Shown: in pieces, positions 28,406 through 37,407 of the stretch
Position numbering within the stretch: position 1 is the stretch's first letter
Layout of the letters: each line of letters begins with the position of its first letter
From: Pseudomonas sp. MM211
GTDB taxonomy: Bacteria; Pseudomonadota; Gammaproteobacteria; Pseudomonadales; Pseudomonadaceae
Assembly (NCBI RefSeq): GCF_020386635.1
Contig: NZ_CP081942.1
Coordinates: forward strand, 2,914,001-2,978,000
Reading direction: 5' to 3'
DNA: 64,000 nucleotides
Position numbers and translations under genes: made by a program
Notes under the pieces: model-generated
Seen by the model: only the letters and a program-made list of their open reading frames with translations
What the model was told of the DNA's origin: nothing
Database searches by the model: none

Positions 28406-29512
28406 TCAGCCCACCGGCTCATCGGTGTTTATATAACGAGGCACTTTCGCCAATGGCAGCCGGCGTGCCTGTTCGACGCTGATGCCTGGCCGCTTGGGCA
28501 GCGATTCCAGGCGCTGCGGCTGGCCAGTCTCCAGTGCTCGCTCGATGGCGGCGAGGATGCGCACGTCGCGCCAGCCTTCATCACCGTCCGGTTCCGGCTC
28601 GCGGTTTTGCAAGATGCAGTCGGAGAAGTACTGGGTCTGGCCGCCGAACTGATCGACCACCGGATGGCTGTGTTCCTTGGTCTCGTCACCGATGATGGCG
28701 CGGTAGCTGATCCCTACGCCTTCACCGAAACCGAAGCAGGGCGAGGCTTCGAATTCGCCTTCGCTGCCGATCACCTGCAGGCGTTGGCTACCGGGCAGGC
28801 TGTAGCTGACGGTGAACACCGCCAGGCGCTCGTCGGCGAAGCGCAAGGTGACGGTCACGGTGTCCGGTGTGTTGATCTCGCGGCCGGGTGTCTGGATGGC
28901 CACGGCACGCACTTCCAGCGGCTCATCGTCGAACAGGTTGCGTACCGCATTGATCGGGTACGGGCCCATATCGGTCACCGGCCCGGCCCAATAGCCGCTC
29001 TGCATGCGGTGGTTGGCCGGATCGACAGTCTGCGTGAAGGTCGCGGTGAACAGGCGCGGATCGCCAATATCGCCCGAACGGATGCGGTGAATCATCTCCA
29101 CGGTGCCAGGTTCGAAATGCAGACGATAGGCGATCATCAGCTTGGCGCCGGAGCGTTCGGCCGCGGCGGTGATGGCCTTGCAGTCTTCTTCGCTGGTTGC
29201 CATGGGCTTTTCCAGCAGCACATGGATACCAGCTTCCAGGGCTGGCTCGGCGAACTCGCGGTGGCGGAAGTTCGGCGTGGCCAGGTAGATGGCATCGATC
29301 TCGCCCGAGGCGAGCAGCGTGGGGAATTCTTCGTAGCTGTAGCTCTTGATGTCGTACAGCGCAGCCAGCTCGTCGGCTTTGATGGGGTCACCAGTCACCA
29401 GTGCGGTGATCACCGAATTGTCGGTCTGGCCAACGCCGGGCATGAACGCCCCCTGGGAAATCCAGCCACCTGCGACCACTGCATAACGAACCTTGCCTTG
29501 AGCATCGGGCAT
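28406..29512 (-). CDS. Gfo/Idh/MocA-family oxidoreductase
   Basis: A 368-residue NAD(P)-dependent oxidoreductase. ATG 29512 (MPDAQGKVRYAVVAGGWISQ) has an AGGAG site eight bases upstream and is preferred over the ATG 22 codons earlier. The N-terminal Rossmann domain has AVVAGGWISQGAF, and the family motif LLEKPMATSEEDC is near residue 100 (E-K-P, lysine catalytic or structural). The C-terminal alpha/beta domain has YWAGPVTDMGPYPINAVRNL. Substrates of this family are sugars, inositols or related polyols; none can be named. It is monocistronic and convergent with fabV. Confidence 0.9.
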   Translation of the reverse strand: MPDAQGKVRYAVVAGGWISQGAFMPGVGQTDNSVITALVTGDPIKADELAALYDIKSYSYEEFPTLLASGEIDAIYLATPNFRHREFAEPALEAGIHVLLEKPMATSEEDCKAITAAAERSGAKLMIAYRLHFEPGTVEMIHRIRSGDIGDPRLFTATFTQTVDPANHRMQSGYWAGPVTDMGPYPINAVRNLFDDEPLEVRAVAIQTPGREINTPDTVTVTLRFADERLAVFTVSYSLPGSQRLQVIGSEGEFEASPCFGFGEGVGISYRAIIGDETKEHSHPVVDQFGGQTQYFSDCILQNREPEPDGDEGWRDVRILAAIERALETGQPQRLESLPKRPGISVEQARRLPLAKVPRYINTDEPVG

Positions 29513-29714
29513 TTTATCGACTCCTGTGCAACACCGGACAGCATTGTCCGGCTTGTAGTAGTCGGCAGGTATCGGCACTTGAAGTTCAGTAAAAGCGCTT
29601 GCCGGTCTTGATGTATCGGGGCGCTTGAGTGACGCGGGAAATCATCCGACTATTCTGTGGTCAGTATTGGCGCCATCCAAGGCGTACCCGTTATGTTGTT
29701 TATGGAGAGTTGCA

Positions 29715-30113
29715 ATGAAAGCCCTGATTTCCAGCCTGTTGCTCGTCGCCGCACTGCCGGCACTGGCCGACAACGCGTCCAACCCACGTTGCGAGGCGAA
29801 GGCGGCGGACATCCAGCAACAGATCGAGGCTGCCAAGACTGCTGGCCATGACGGCAAAGTAAAAGGGTTGAACACCGCGCTGGAAAAGGTTCGTGACAAC
29901 TGTACCGACAAAGAGCTGCTGCGCGAGCTGGAAGGCAAGGTAAGCGAGGCTCGAGAGGAGGTGCGTGAGCGTGAGGCGGATCTGCGTGAGGCCGAATTGA
30001 GCGGCGACGCCAGCAAGATCGCCAAGCGCCAGGCCAAGCTGGAAGAAGCCCGCGAGGAATTGCAGCAGGCCGAGGCTGAGCTGAGTCCGGCAGCCAAGCA
30101 GCAGCCGGAATGA
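29715..30113 (+). CDS. DUF1090-family periplasmic protein
   Basis: A 132-residue secreted protein. ATG 29715 follows GGAGAG and starts a clear signal peptide (MKALISSLLLVAALPALAD). The mature protein is highly charged and helical (VREREADLREAELSGDASKI), with two cysteines (PRCEAKAAD and RDNCTDKEL), the DUF1090 pattern seen in enterobacterial YqjC. A coiled-coil role in the periplasm is likely; function is unknown. It is monocistronic with a strong terminator at its stop codon. Confidence 0.88.
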   Translation: MKALISSLLLVAALPALADNASNPRCEAKAADIQQQIEAAKTAGHDGKVKGLNTALEKVRDNCTDKELLRELEGKVSEAREEVREREADLREAELSGDASKIAKRQAKLEEAREELQQAEAELSPAAKQQPE

Positions 30114-30149
30114 AAAAAGGGAGGATGGCCGAACGGCTATCCTCCCTTT
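30114..30149 (+). terminator. Intrinsic terminator after the DUF1090 gene
   Basis: The outer stem GGGAGGAT / ATCCTCCC (30119-30126 and 30139-30146) is extended by an inner GGCCG/CGGCT pairing, with As before and TTT after. It begins right at the stop codon and probably also serves the convergent chemoreceptor gene. Confidence 0.9.
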
Positions 30150-30185
30150 CTCAAACTGCGGCGCCGGATTGCCCGGCGCCTACCG

Positions 30186-32129
30186 TCAGGTTCTGAAACG
30201 CCCCACCAATCCATTCAATTCACCGGACAGCGACTCCAGGCGCTGTGAGTCGCTGCGCGCCGAATGCGCCAGTTCCTCGACCAATTGTGCATCGGTCTGA
30301 ATCTGCGCGATGTGGCGGTTGATGTCTTCGGCCACGTGGTGCTGTTCTTCGGCTGCCGTGGCGATCTGATTGTTCTGATCGCGGATCTCGTCCACCGAGG
30401 TGCGGATCTGCTCGAAGCTGTCGCGAGCCTGCTGAATCCGTTCGACGCTCTGCTGCGACATGCTCAGGCTGCTCTGCATCTGCTTGGTCACGTCCTGAGT
30501 GCGTTTGGCCAAGCCGCCTAACAGGCTGTCGATCTCGCCCGTTGAGTCCGCCGTGCGCTTCGCCAGTGCGCGTACTTCGTCGGCGACCACGGCGAACCCC
30601 CGACCCTGCTCACCGGCACGTGCGGCCTCGATGGCGGCGTTGAGGGCCAGCAGGTTGGTCTGCTCGGCGATCGAGCGGATGGTGTCGAGGATGGCGTTGA
30701 TGTTCTTGCTGTCCTGCTCCAGCACCTGCATGGCCTGGGCCGACTTCTGCAGGTTCTCGCTTAGCCGCGAGACGCTGCCGGTTGCTTCGTCGATCTGCAA
30801 CTGACCATCGTGTACCTGACGCTGGCCGGAGTCGGCCGAGGAGGCTGCATGGCTGCAGGAACGGGCCACTTCGTTGGCGGTGGCGACCATCTCGTTGAAA
30901 GCGGTGGACACCAGCTCCACGGCCTCGCGCTGACGGCCTGCGGCGTCGTTCATGTCGCGGGCCACCCGGGTGCTGGCATCCGAGGCGGTTTGCAGATCCG
31001 CCGAAGCGCTGCCGATGCGTTGCACCAGGGTGCGGATGGCACCGAGGAACTGGTTGAACCAGCGTGCCAGCAGCGCGGTTTCGTCATTGCCGCGCACGTC
31101 GAGATTGCGGGTCAGGTCGCCTTCGCCCTGGGCGATGCCTTCCAGGCCACCGGCCACGCTGCGGATCGGTTTGACAATCAGGCCGGCGAAGCTGGCACCT
31201 ACGATGGCGAACAGCACGGCCAACACAGCCGCGATGATCGCGATCTGCCAGGTCAGGCTGGTGGCCTTGGCCATGACTTCACTGCGCTCGATCAGGCCGA
31301 TAAAGCGCCAGCCCAGAGTGCTCGACGACCAGACGTTGGCCATGTACGGCACGCCGCCCAGTTCTACCTCGACCAAGCCATTCTGTACGCCGGCCAACTG
31401 TGTGTAGCCGTCGCCCAGCTCGCTGATCAGCTTGAAACCATGGGCGGGGTCGCGGGGGTCGACCAGCACGTTGCCGTTGCTTTCCAGCAGCATCAGGTAG
31501 CCGCTATCGCCGAGCTTGATCTGCTTGACCAGCTCGGTGAGCTGCTTGAGCGAAACGTCCAGGCCTAGCACGCCGGCCGGTTGACCCTGCTGATTTTCGA
31601 TGGTGTGCACGGTGCCCATCAGCACCACATCGTCCGGCGCCCAGTAGTAGGCCGAGGTGCGTACGGTCTTGCCCGGCGAGGCCATGGCGGCCTTGTACCA
31701 GGGGCGTACGCGCGGGTCGTAATTGCTCAACTTGGTATCGTCCGGCCAGGACGCGTAACCGCCGTCGGGCTTGCCGATCGACAGGTAAGCGGTGCTCGGG
31801 TGGCTGGCAGCGAACTGGCCAAACATCTGCAGAAACCTCTGATTTTCTTCGGTCAGCGGTATCTGTGCGGCATTTGCACCGGAATAATCCTTCAATTCCC
31901 CCGCGTTGCGTACGTCAGGATGTTTGGCCAGGTACTCGACGTTCTGCGCGATGGCGTCGAGGAACTGAGTCATGGCGTTCTCGATCTGGCGGATCTCGCG
32001 GCTGCTGCTGTCGAGGAAGTCGTCCTGCGCCTGAGCGCGCAGATTGACCACCACCACAACGGCGACCAGTACGACGGGCACACAGGCGATGGCCGCGAAG
32101 GCCCAGGTGAGTTTCTGTTTGATGTTCAC
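30186..32129 (-). CDS. Methyl-accepting chemotaxis protein with dCache domain (amino-acid type)
   Basis: A 647-residue chemoreceptor of PctA/PctB/PctC style. Transmembrane helix 1 lies at about residues 10-30; the periplasmic dCache_1 domain at 35-275; transmembrane helix 2 near 285-310; then HAMP and the signalling coiled coil with tip [19 protein letters not shown]. In the membrane-distal pocket Tyr137, Arg142, Trp144 and Tyr145 in YDPRVRPWY, with Tyr161 and Asp191 (GLDVSL), reproduce the published dCache_1AA amino-acid-binding motif with the same spacing at the first four positions. So binding of L-amino acids is predicted; which ones is open. It is monocistronic. Confidence 0.94.
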   Translation of the reverse strand: MNIKQKLTWAFAAIACVPVVLVAVVVVVNLRAQAQDDFLDSSSREIRQIENAMTQFLDAIAQNVEYLAKHPDVRNAGELKDYSGANAAQIPLTEENQRFLQMFGQFAASHPSTAYLSIGKPDGGYASWPDDTKLSNYDPRVRPWYKAAMASPGKTVRTSAYYWAPDDVVLMGTVHTIENQQGQPAGVLGLDVSLKQLTELVKQIKLGDSGYLMLLESNGNVLVDPRDPAHGFKLISELGDGYTQLAGVQNGLVEVELGGVPYMANVWSSSTLGWRFIGLIERSEVMAKATSLTWQIAIIAAVLAVLFAIVGASFAGLIVKPIRSVAGGLEGIAQGEGDLTRNLDVRGNDETALLARWFNQFLGAIRTLVQRIGSASADLQTASDASTRVARDMNDAAGRQREAVELVSTAFNEMVATANEVARSCSHAASSADSGQRQVHDGQLQIDEATGSVSRLSENLQKSAQAMQVLEQDSKNINAILDTIRSIAEQTNLLALNAAIEAARAGEQGRGFAVVADEVRALAKRTADSTGEIDSLLGGLAKRTQDVTKQMQSSLSMSQQSVERIQQARDSFEQIRTSVDEIRDQNNQIATAAEEQHHVAEDINRHIAQIQTDAQLVEELAHSARSDSQRLESLSGELNGLVGRFRT

Positions 32130-32335
32130 GGTGGTTCCTGCTCGAGCGAGAGATATTGTTTTGATGCGAGGGCAGTAGAAGAAAGAACCTTCAGGCCTTA
32201 TGCCGGCCTATGAGTAGTGAATCGGCATGACAGAAAGGAACTTGAGCGCTGCAAGCCTGGTGCTGCGTATATCTCTACAAAGCCCTCACTGGAGCATCGA
32301 GTGCTCGAGAGTTGAAGGTGATTGTGCCGTGACGA

Positions 32336-33166
32336 TCAGTGTTGCGCGGTGCTTTTGCGCTCGCGCCTTCCGGCATAGATGAACACCACCACGAACACCG
32401 CACTGAGCAGCAGCACAATGGTCGGGCCGGGTGCGCTGTCGATGAAGAAACTCAGGTACACGCCGCCGAGTGCGGCGCCGACAGCGATGCCCACGGCGGT
32501 GAAGAGCATGGCGCCCATGGTGCGGGTGAGCAGGAAGGCGATGGCGCCAGGGGCGATCAGCAGCGCCACGGTGAGTACGATGCCGATCGCCTTGAGGGCG
32601 CCGACGATGGTCAGCGACATCACCGCCAGCAGGCCATAGTGCAGCAGGCGCACCGGCAGCCCGACGGTGCGTGCCTGCACCGGGTCGAAGGCGTGCAGCA
32701 GCAGGTCGCGCCATTTCAGGCCGATAAAGGCCGTGACCGCCAGGGCGATCAGGCCGCTTTCCAGCAGGTCGGCCCAGCCGATGCCGAGCATGTCGCCAAA
32801 CAGGATGTGATCCAGGTGCACGTCGCTGTGAATCTGCGTGTACAGCAGCAGGCCAAAGCCGAACATGCCGGAGAACACCACGCCCATCAGGGTGTCCTGC
32901 TTGATCCGGCTGTTTTCCTTGAGGTAGCCCGAGGCGACCGCGCACAGCATGCCGGCCACGAAGGCGCCGAGCGAGTAGGGCAGGCCGACGATGTAGGCAA
33001 TGACCACGCCGGGAAATACCGCGTGGGCGGTGGCGTCGCCCATCAGCGCCCAGCCCTTGAGCACCAGGAAGCACGACAGCAGTGCGGCAGGAATGGCCAC
33101 CAGCACGGCGATCAGCAGGGCGTATTGCATGAAGTCGATTTGCAGCGGTTGCAGCAACGTCTCCAT
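32336..33166 (-). CDS. Metal ABC transporter permease (Mn/Fe type), second subunit
   Basis: A 276-residue permease of the ABC-3 (zinc/manganese/iron) family. ATG 33166 (METLLQPLQIDFMQYALLIA) starts two bases after the stop of the preceding permease; the longer frame reads through that gene out of frame. It has eight or nine hydrophobic segments; family motifs are GWALMGDATAHAVFPGVVIA near residue 48 and GALKAIGIVLTVALLIAPGA. It is paralogous to the adjacent permease, so the importer is probably a heterodimeric channel of SitC/SitD or YfeC/YfeD type. It is the last gene of a four-gene operon. Confidence 0.92.
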   Translation of the reverse strand: METLLQPLQIDFMQYALLIAVLVAIPAALLSCFLVLKGWALMGDATAHAVFPGVVIAYIVGLPYSLGAFVAGMLCAVASGYLKENSRIKQDTLMGVVFSGMFGFGLLLYTQIHSDVHLDHILFGDMLGIGWADLLESGLIALAVTAFIGLKWRDLLLHAFDPVQARTVGLPVRLLHYGLLAVMSLTIVGALKAIGIVLTVALLIAPGAIAFLLTRTMGAMLFTAVGIAVGAALGGVYLSFFIDSAPGPTIVLLLSAVFVVVFIYAGRRERKSTAQH

Positions 33167-33168
33167 GG

Positions 33169-34023
33169 TCACATCTCCAGCCGGGCTTGGGCGGCACGGC
33201 GGCGGGCGGCGAGCAGGCCATGCTTGGGCGCGAAGACGAAGGCCACCAGGAACACACAGGTCTGCAGCACGATGATGATCGCCCCGGTGGCGCCATCGAG
33301 AAAGTAGCTGGCGTAAGCGCCGATGAAACTGCTCAGGCCGCCGATGCAAGCGGCAATCAGCAACAGCCGGTCGAAACGGTCGCTGAGCAGGTAGGCGGTG
33401 GCGCCTGGGGTGACGACCATGGCGATGACCAGAAAGGCGCCCACGGTCTGCATCGCCGCTACGGTGCAGGCGGACAGGAGAATGAAGAAGATCGCCTTGA
33501 GGCGCGTTGGGCTGAGGCCGATGGAGCGGGCGTGGTTTTCGTCGAAGAACACCACCATCAGATCTTTCCAGCGCACTGCCAGCACGGCCATGGTGATGCC
33601 GGCGATAAGCAGTAACTGCAGTGTGTCACCGGGCGTGATGGCGAGTATGTTGCCGAGCACGATGGTCTGGATGTTCACCGAGGTCGGTGACAGCGACACC
33701 ATGAACAACCCGAGGCCGAAGAACGACGAGAAGATCAAACCGATGATCACGTCTTCCTTGAGCTTGCTGCGTTGGTTGAGGAACAGCATGGCACCCGCCG
33801 CCAGCGTACCGGCGCCGAAGGCGCCGAGGGCGAAGGGCAGGCCGAGCATGTAGGCCCCGGCGACGCCGGGCACGATGGAGTGCGCCAGGGCGTCGCCGAT
33901 CAGCGACCAGCCCTTGAGCATCAGGTACACCGACAACAGTGCGCAGACCATACCGACCAGGGTCGAGACCCACATGGCATTGACCATGTAGCCGTAGGAA
34001 AAGGGTTCGAGCAGGGTGTGCAC
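33169..34023 (-). CDS. Metal ABC transporter permease (Mn/Fe type), first subunit
   Basis: A 284-residue ABC-3 family permease. The motif GWSLIGDALAHSIVPGVAGA occurs near residue 38, and MQTVGAFLVIAMVVTPGATA in the second half, both matching its downstream paralogue. The C-terminal 25 residues are cytoplasmic and basic. Its start overlaps the ATPase stop by a base, so translation is coupled. Together with the ATPase and binding protein it forms a divalent-metal importer in the inner membrane; manganese or ferrous iron is the likely cargo, zinc being less favoured by the ligand set of the binding protein. Confidence 0.92.
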   Translation of the reverse strand: MHTLLEPFSYGYMVNAMWVSTLVGMVCALLSVYLMLKGWSLIGDALAHSIVPGVAGAYMLGLPFALGAFGAGTLAAGAMLFLNQRSKLKEDVIIGLIFSSFFGLGLFMVSLSPTSVNIQTIVLGNILAITPGDTLQLLLIAGITMAVLAVRWKDLMVVFFDENHARSIGLSPTRLKAIFFILLSACTVAAMQTVGAFLVIAMVVTPGATAYLLSDRFDRLLLIAACIGGLSSFIGAYASYFLDGATGAIIIVLQTCVFLVAFVFAPKHGLLAARRRAAQARLEM

Positions 34024-34907
34024 TATTGATCCTTTTCGTCGACGCGGCCACGGATGGTCGATTTGCCGTCATAGAGCACCAGCGGGCGCTCGTCGTCGGT
34101 GATGATGCCGATCAGTGGGGATGTACTGTTGTGCCCTTCACCCGGCAGCTCGAAATGGCGCAGCACGCCGCCAAAGGTGCGCTCGAGGTTCTCGCGGGTG
34201 AACACCGATTGAGTCGGGCCGTAGGCGAGCACGGTACGCGCCAGCAGTACCGTACGGTCGCAGAACTCCGGCACACTGCCCAGGTTGTGCGTGGAGACCA
34301 GCATCACCCGGCCTTCGTCGCGCAGTTCGCCGAGCAGCCGCACGATGGCGTCCTCGGTTTTCACGTCGACTCCGGTGAAGGGTTCGTCGAGCAGGATGAC
34401 CCGCGAATCCTGGGCTAGGGCGCGCGCCAGAAACACGCGCTTTTTCTGCCCGCCGGACAGCTCGCCGATCTGCCGTTTGCGCAGGTCGCTCATGCCGACT
34501 CGCGTCAGCGCTGTTTCAACCGCTTGGCGATCGGCGGCTTTGGGGCGACGCAGCATGCCCATGTGGCCGTAGCGACCCATCATCACCACGTCTTCGACCA
34601 GTACCGGGAAATTCCAGTCGACGTCTTCACTCTGCGGCACGTAGGCAATCAGGTTGCGTTTCAGGGCATCGCGCACCGGCATGCCGAGCACGCTGATGCT
34701 GCCCTGAGCCACGTTCACGAAGCCCATGATGGCCTTGAACAGGGTCGACTTGCCGCTGCCGTTGACGCCCACCAGCGCAGTGATGCTGCCGCCTGGGCTG
34801 CCGAAGCTGGCATTGCGCAAGGCGGTATGGCCGTTGCGGTAGGTCACGCTGATGTTATCGACACGAATGCCGTCGAGGCTGTCCTCTTCGTGCAGGGTGT
34901 GTGGCAT
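34023..34907 (-). CDS. Metal ABC transporter ATP-binding protein
   Basis: A 294-residue ABC ATPase. Walker A is [10 protein letters not shown] near residue 47; the signature [18 protein letters not shown] lies near 147-164; and Walker B is [12 protein letters not shown]. The family is MntB/SitB/YfeB-like. The C-terminal about 45 residues after the ATPase core (from [20 protein letters not shown]) are longer than in many homologues. It overlaps the binding-protein gene at its start and the permease at its end. It powers the importer encoded by this operon. Confidence 0.94.
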   Translation of the reverse strand: MPHTLHEEDSLDGIRVDNISVTYRNGHTALRNASFGSPGGSITALVGVNGSGKSTLFKAIMGFVNVAQGSISVLGMPVRDALKRNLIAYVPQSEDVDWNFPVLVEDVVMMGRYGHMGMLRRPKAADRQAVETALTRVGMSDLRKRQIGELSGGQKKRVFLARALAQDSRVILLDEPFTGVDVKTEDAIVRLLGELRDEGRVMLVSTHNLGSVPEFCDRTVLLARTVLAYGPTQSVFTRENLERTFGGVLRHFELPGEGHNSTSPLIGIITDDERPLVLYDGKSTIRGRVDEKDQ

Positions 34908-35812
34908 TATTCGGCCAGCCCGTCAGCGATGGTCTGCGAGGTGACGCGCAGCAGGTCGAGGTAGGTCGGTACCGGGCCGCTCGGTTCGCTGAGTGAATCG
35001 ACGTACAGCACACCGCCGTATTTGGCGCCGGTTTCTCTGGCGACCTGCTGGGCTGGCGAAGCGGAAATGGTGCTTTCGCTGAACACGGCGGGAATCTTGT
35101 TGGCGCGTACCGCATCGATCACCTTGCGCACCTGTTGCGGCGTGCCTTGCTGATCGGCGTTGATCGGCCACAGGTACAGCTCCTTGAGGCCGAAGTCGCG
35201 TGCCAAGTAGCTGAACGCGCCTTCGCTGGAAACCAGCCAGCGGCGGTTCTCCGGAATGGACTGCAGGCGTTCACGAATCGGTGCCACGGTGGCTTGGATG
35301 CGAGCCTTGTAGGCCTCGGCGTTAGCTTTGTAAGTCTCGGCATTGGCCGCGTCGTGTTCGACCAGCGCATCACGGATGTTGTCGATGTAGATCATCGCCG
35401 AGTCCGGCGACATCCAGGCATGCGGGTTGGGCTTGCCGCTGTAAGGGCCTTCGGCGATACCCATCGGTTCGATACCGTCGGTGAGGGTTGCCGCTGGCAC
35501 GTTCTGTAAACGCTGCAGAAAACGCTCGAACCATTGTTCCAGATTCATGCCGTTGCGCAGGATCAACTGTGCGTCTCGGGCCTTGAGGATATCGCCCGGC
35601 GTCGGCTGGTAATTGTGAATTTCCGCCCCCGGTTTGGTGATCGACTCGACCACGGCCGCGTCGCCAGCTACCTCGCGAGCCATGTCGGCGAGAACGGTGA
35701 AGGTGGTGACGACCTTGAACTTGCCTTCGGCGGTGGCCAATTGTGGCAGCAGGGTCAGAAGGAGGGCGGCGAGCAGGGGAGCACAGGTGCGCGAGCGGAT
35801 CCGATTGAACAT
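34907..35812 (-). CDS. Metal ABC transporter substrate-binding protein (SitA/YfeA type)
   Basis: A 301-residue periplasmic cluster A-I binding protein. ATG 35812 (MFNRIRS) is six bases after a GAGG site; two further ATGs (35818, 35824) are in frame and cannot be excluded. A signal peptide ends near ATAEG. The metal ligands can be read: His in [12 protein letters not shown], His in [10 protein letters not shown], Glu in [12 protein letters not shown], and Asp in [12 protein letters not shown] His-His-Glu-Asp set is that of Mn/Fe-binding SitA and YfeA, not of zinc-binding ZnuA with its His-rich loop, which is absent here. It is the first gene of the operon behind a Fur-like box. Confidence 0.92.
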   Translation of the reverse strand: MFNRIRSRTCAPLLAALLLTLLPQLATAEGKFKVVTTFTVLADMAREVAGDAAVVESITKPGAEIHNYQPTPGDILKARDAQLILRNGMNLEQWFERFLQRLQNVPAATLTDGIEPMGIAEGPYSGKPNPHAWMSPDSAMIYIDNIRDALVEHDAANAETYKANAEAYKARIQATVAPIRERLQSIPENRRWLVSSEGAFSYLARDFGLKELYLWPINADQQGTPQQVRKVIDAVRANKIPAVFSESTISASPAQQVARETGAKYGGVLYVDSLSEPSGPVPTYLDLLRVTSQTIADGLAE

Positions 35813-35881
35813 CTTCATCCTCATATGGCTTGACCGGTCAAATCACCGGGATGGTCATGACCCCGGACAGGGCTGCCACTC

Positions 35882-35915
35882 TAGCGATAATTTGTCGCTA
35901 ATGAAAACTATTGTC
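35882..35915 (-). promoter_or_regulatory. Fur-family box and adjacent dyad upstream of the metal importer
   Basis: GCTAATGAAAACTATTGTC at 35897-35915 matches 14 of 19 positions of the classical Fur-box consensus GATAATGATAATCATTATC. Partly overlapping it is a second dyad, TAGCGA-N7-TCGCTA at 35882-35900. Both lie 70-105 bases upstream of the binding-protein start, in a promoter position. Fur or the related manganese regulator Mur could bind; the sequence does not tell them apart. Confidence 0.6.
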
Positions 35916-36080
35916 ATTAGAGATTTGTTCAATGTGTGCCGCCTGTTATCGCATTGCGGCAGCGAACGATGAATGCGCTCAGCGTAGCTGCTGCAGCGTA
36001 TGCATGTGAGCGGTCGCGTGCTCGGCAGGTTCCGCCAACCTGCTTTTTGCAACCCGAAGCAGCTGCGGCTGGAAATGCAA

Positions 36081-36247
36081 AACCCCGCGACTGCAGGCCG
36101 TGTGAAAACGTAGCGAGCGAAGGTCAGGCAAGGCAAAAGCCGGCGAAAAAGCGCAGTTTACGAGTTGTAAATGAGCATTTTGAGCTGGTTTTTAACGCCG
36201 CATGACCGAGCGCAGTAGTTTTCACACAGCCTGACTGGCGCGGGGTT
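36081..36247 (-). terminator. Intrinsic terminator split by an inserted element
   Basis: The arms AACCCCGCG (36081-36089) and CGCGGGGTT (36239-36247) are perfect reverse complements, but 149 bases apart. If the 139-bp element and one GACTG copy are removed, the arms close into a nine-base-pair stem with a five-base loop, followed on the minus strand by GGTTTTG. This is the right place and direction to end the polyamine-binding-protein transcript, whose stop is at 36266. Confidence 0.75.
36094..36232. mobile_element. 139-bp MITE-like element with terminal inverted repeats and 5-bp target duplication
   Basis: The ends read AGGCCGTGTGAAAAC on the left (from 36095) and, inverted, AGGCTGTGTGAAAAC on the right, identical in 14 of 15 positions. 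GACTG flanks it on both sides (36089-36093 and 36233-36237). It has no coding capacity, so it would be mobilised in trans by a transposase elsewhere. It sits in the loop of a terminator. Confidence 0.75.
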
Positions 36248-36265
36248 GTGTGCACGAAGACCGGC

Positions 36266-37366
36266 TCAGCTGCCGCTTTTTATCTTCGTCCAGGCGCGGG
36301 TGCGTACCCGTTCGACTTTCTGCGGCAGCGGCTCGACGCTGTAGAGGGTTTTCTGCCCCTCGGCGGTCGGGGTCAGGTCGGCGTTATCACTGATCGCCTT
36401 GTCCACCAGCAGCATGCCGGGCTTGTTGGGGTTCGGGTAACCGAGGAAATCGCTGATCGGTGCAATGACTTTCGGGTCGAGCAGGTTGTTGAGAAATTCA
36501 TGGGCTTCCTCGACGTTCTTGGCGCTGACCGGAATGGCGAAGGTGTCGAACCAGATCGGCGCACCTTCCTTCGGCAGGCGCCATTCGACCTTCACGCCGT
36601 TGCCCGCTTCCTTGGCGCGGTTGGCGAACTGGTAGAAGCTGCCCGAATAGCCGATGGCCACGCAGATGTCGCCGTTGGCGATGTCGGTCATGTACTTGGC
36701 CGAGTGGAAATAGGTCACGTACGGGCGGATGCTCATCATCAACTCGGTGGCCTTGTCGTAGTCCGCCGGGTTGGTGCTGTTCGGCGGTAAACCCAGGTAG
36801 TGCAGCGCCAGCGGCAGGATCTCGTTCGGCGCATCGAGCATGGCGACGCCGCATTGCTTGAGCTTCTCCATGTTCTCGGGTTTGAACACCAGATCCCAGC
36901 TGTCCACCGGGGCGTCGGCGCCGAGGGCTGCCTTGACCTTGTCCGGGTTGAAGCCGATCAGCACGGTGCCGTACATGTAGGGCACGCCGTACTGGTTGCC
37001 GGGATCGTTGGTTTCCAGCAGCTTGAGCAACGCGGGGTCGAGGTTCTTCCAGTTGGGCAGCTTGCTCTTGTCGAGCTTCTGGAACACGCCGGCCTTGATC
37101 TGGGTGTCGAGGAACATGTTGGATGGCACCACCAGGTCGTAGCCCGAGTTGCCGGTGAGCAGTTTGGCCTCCAGCGCCTCGTTGGTTTCGAAAGTGTCCC
37201 AGGTCAGCTTGACGCCGCTTTTCTGCTCGAAGTCCTTGAGGGTCTGCGGCAGGATGTAGTCGGCCCAGTTGTAGACCCGCAGTTCCCGGGCCTCGACCAT
37301 GGCACTGCCGACCAACAGGGCCGCGCCGCAGAGGGTGGTGCCGAACAGACGGTGGAGATTTTTCAT
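36266..37366 (-). CDS. Polyamine ABC transporter substrate-binding protein (PotF/SpuD type)
   Basis: A 366-residue periplasmic protein with a signal peptide ending near AMVEA. The mature start RELRVYNWADYILPQTLKDF is the hallmark of PotF/SpuD/SpuE polyamine-binding proteins. YDLVVPSNMFLDTQIKAGVF and the late IWFDTFAIPVSAKNVEEAHE also fit. It binds putrescine, spermidine or, given its partner gene, acetylated polyamines. It lies 41 bases downstream of an acetylpolyamine amidohydrolase gene, the same pairing as aphA and its neighbour in P. aeruginosa. No permease or ATPase is next to it, so it must use a transporter encoded elsewhere. Its terminator has been interrupted by a MITE-like element. 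Confidence 0.92.
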   Translation of the reverse strand: MKNLHRLFGTTLCGAALLVGSAMVEARELRVYNWADYILPQTLKDFEQKSGVKLTWDTFETNEALEAKLLTGNSGYDLVVPSNMFLDTQIKAGVFQKLDKSKLPNWKNLDPALLKLLETNDPGNQYGVPYMYGTVLIGFNPDKVKAALGADAPVDSWDLVFKPENMEKLKQCGVAMLDAPNEILPLALHYLGLPPNSTNPADYDKATELMMSIRPYVTYFHSAKYMTDIANGDICVAIGYSGSFYQFANRAKEAGNGVKVEWRLPKEGAPIWFDTFAIPVSAKNVEEAHEFLNNLLDPKVIAPISDFLGYPNPNKPGMLLVDKAISDNADLTPTAEGQKTLYSVEPLPQKVERVRTRAWTKIKSGS

Positions 37367-37407
37367 CGTTATGTGCTCCGTTGAATGCGTAATTATCGGC
37401 AGTAGGC

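Noticed and set aside
26902..28422. A 506-residue open frame on the minus strand over fabV
   Set aside because: It is fully antisense to the well-conserved fabV gene and shows no family signature.
36094..36232. Reading the 139-bp element as a REP or as a small RNA gene
   Set aside because: Its terminal inverted repeats and the flanking GACTG duplication fit a transposed element better; no promoter or RNA fold of a known class was recognised.
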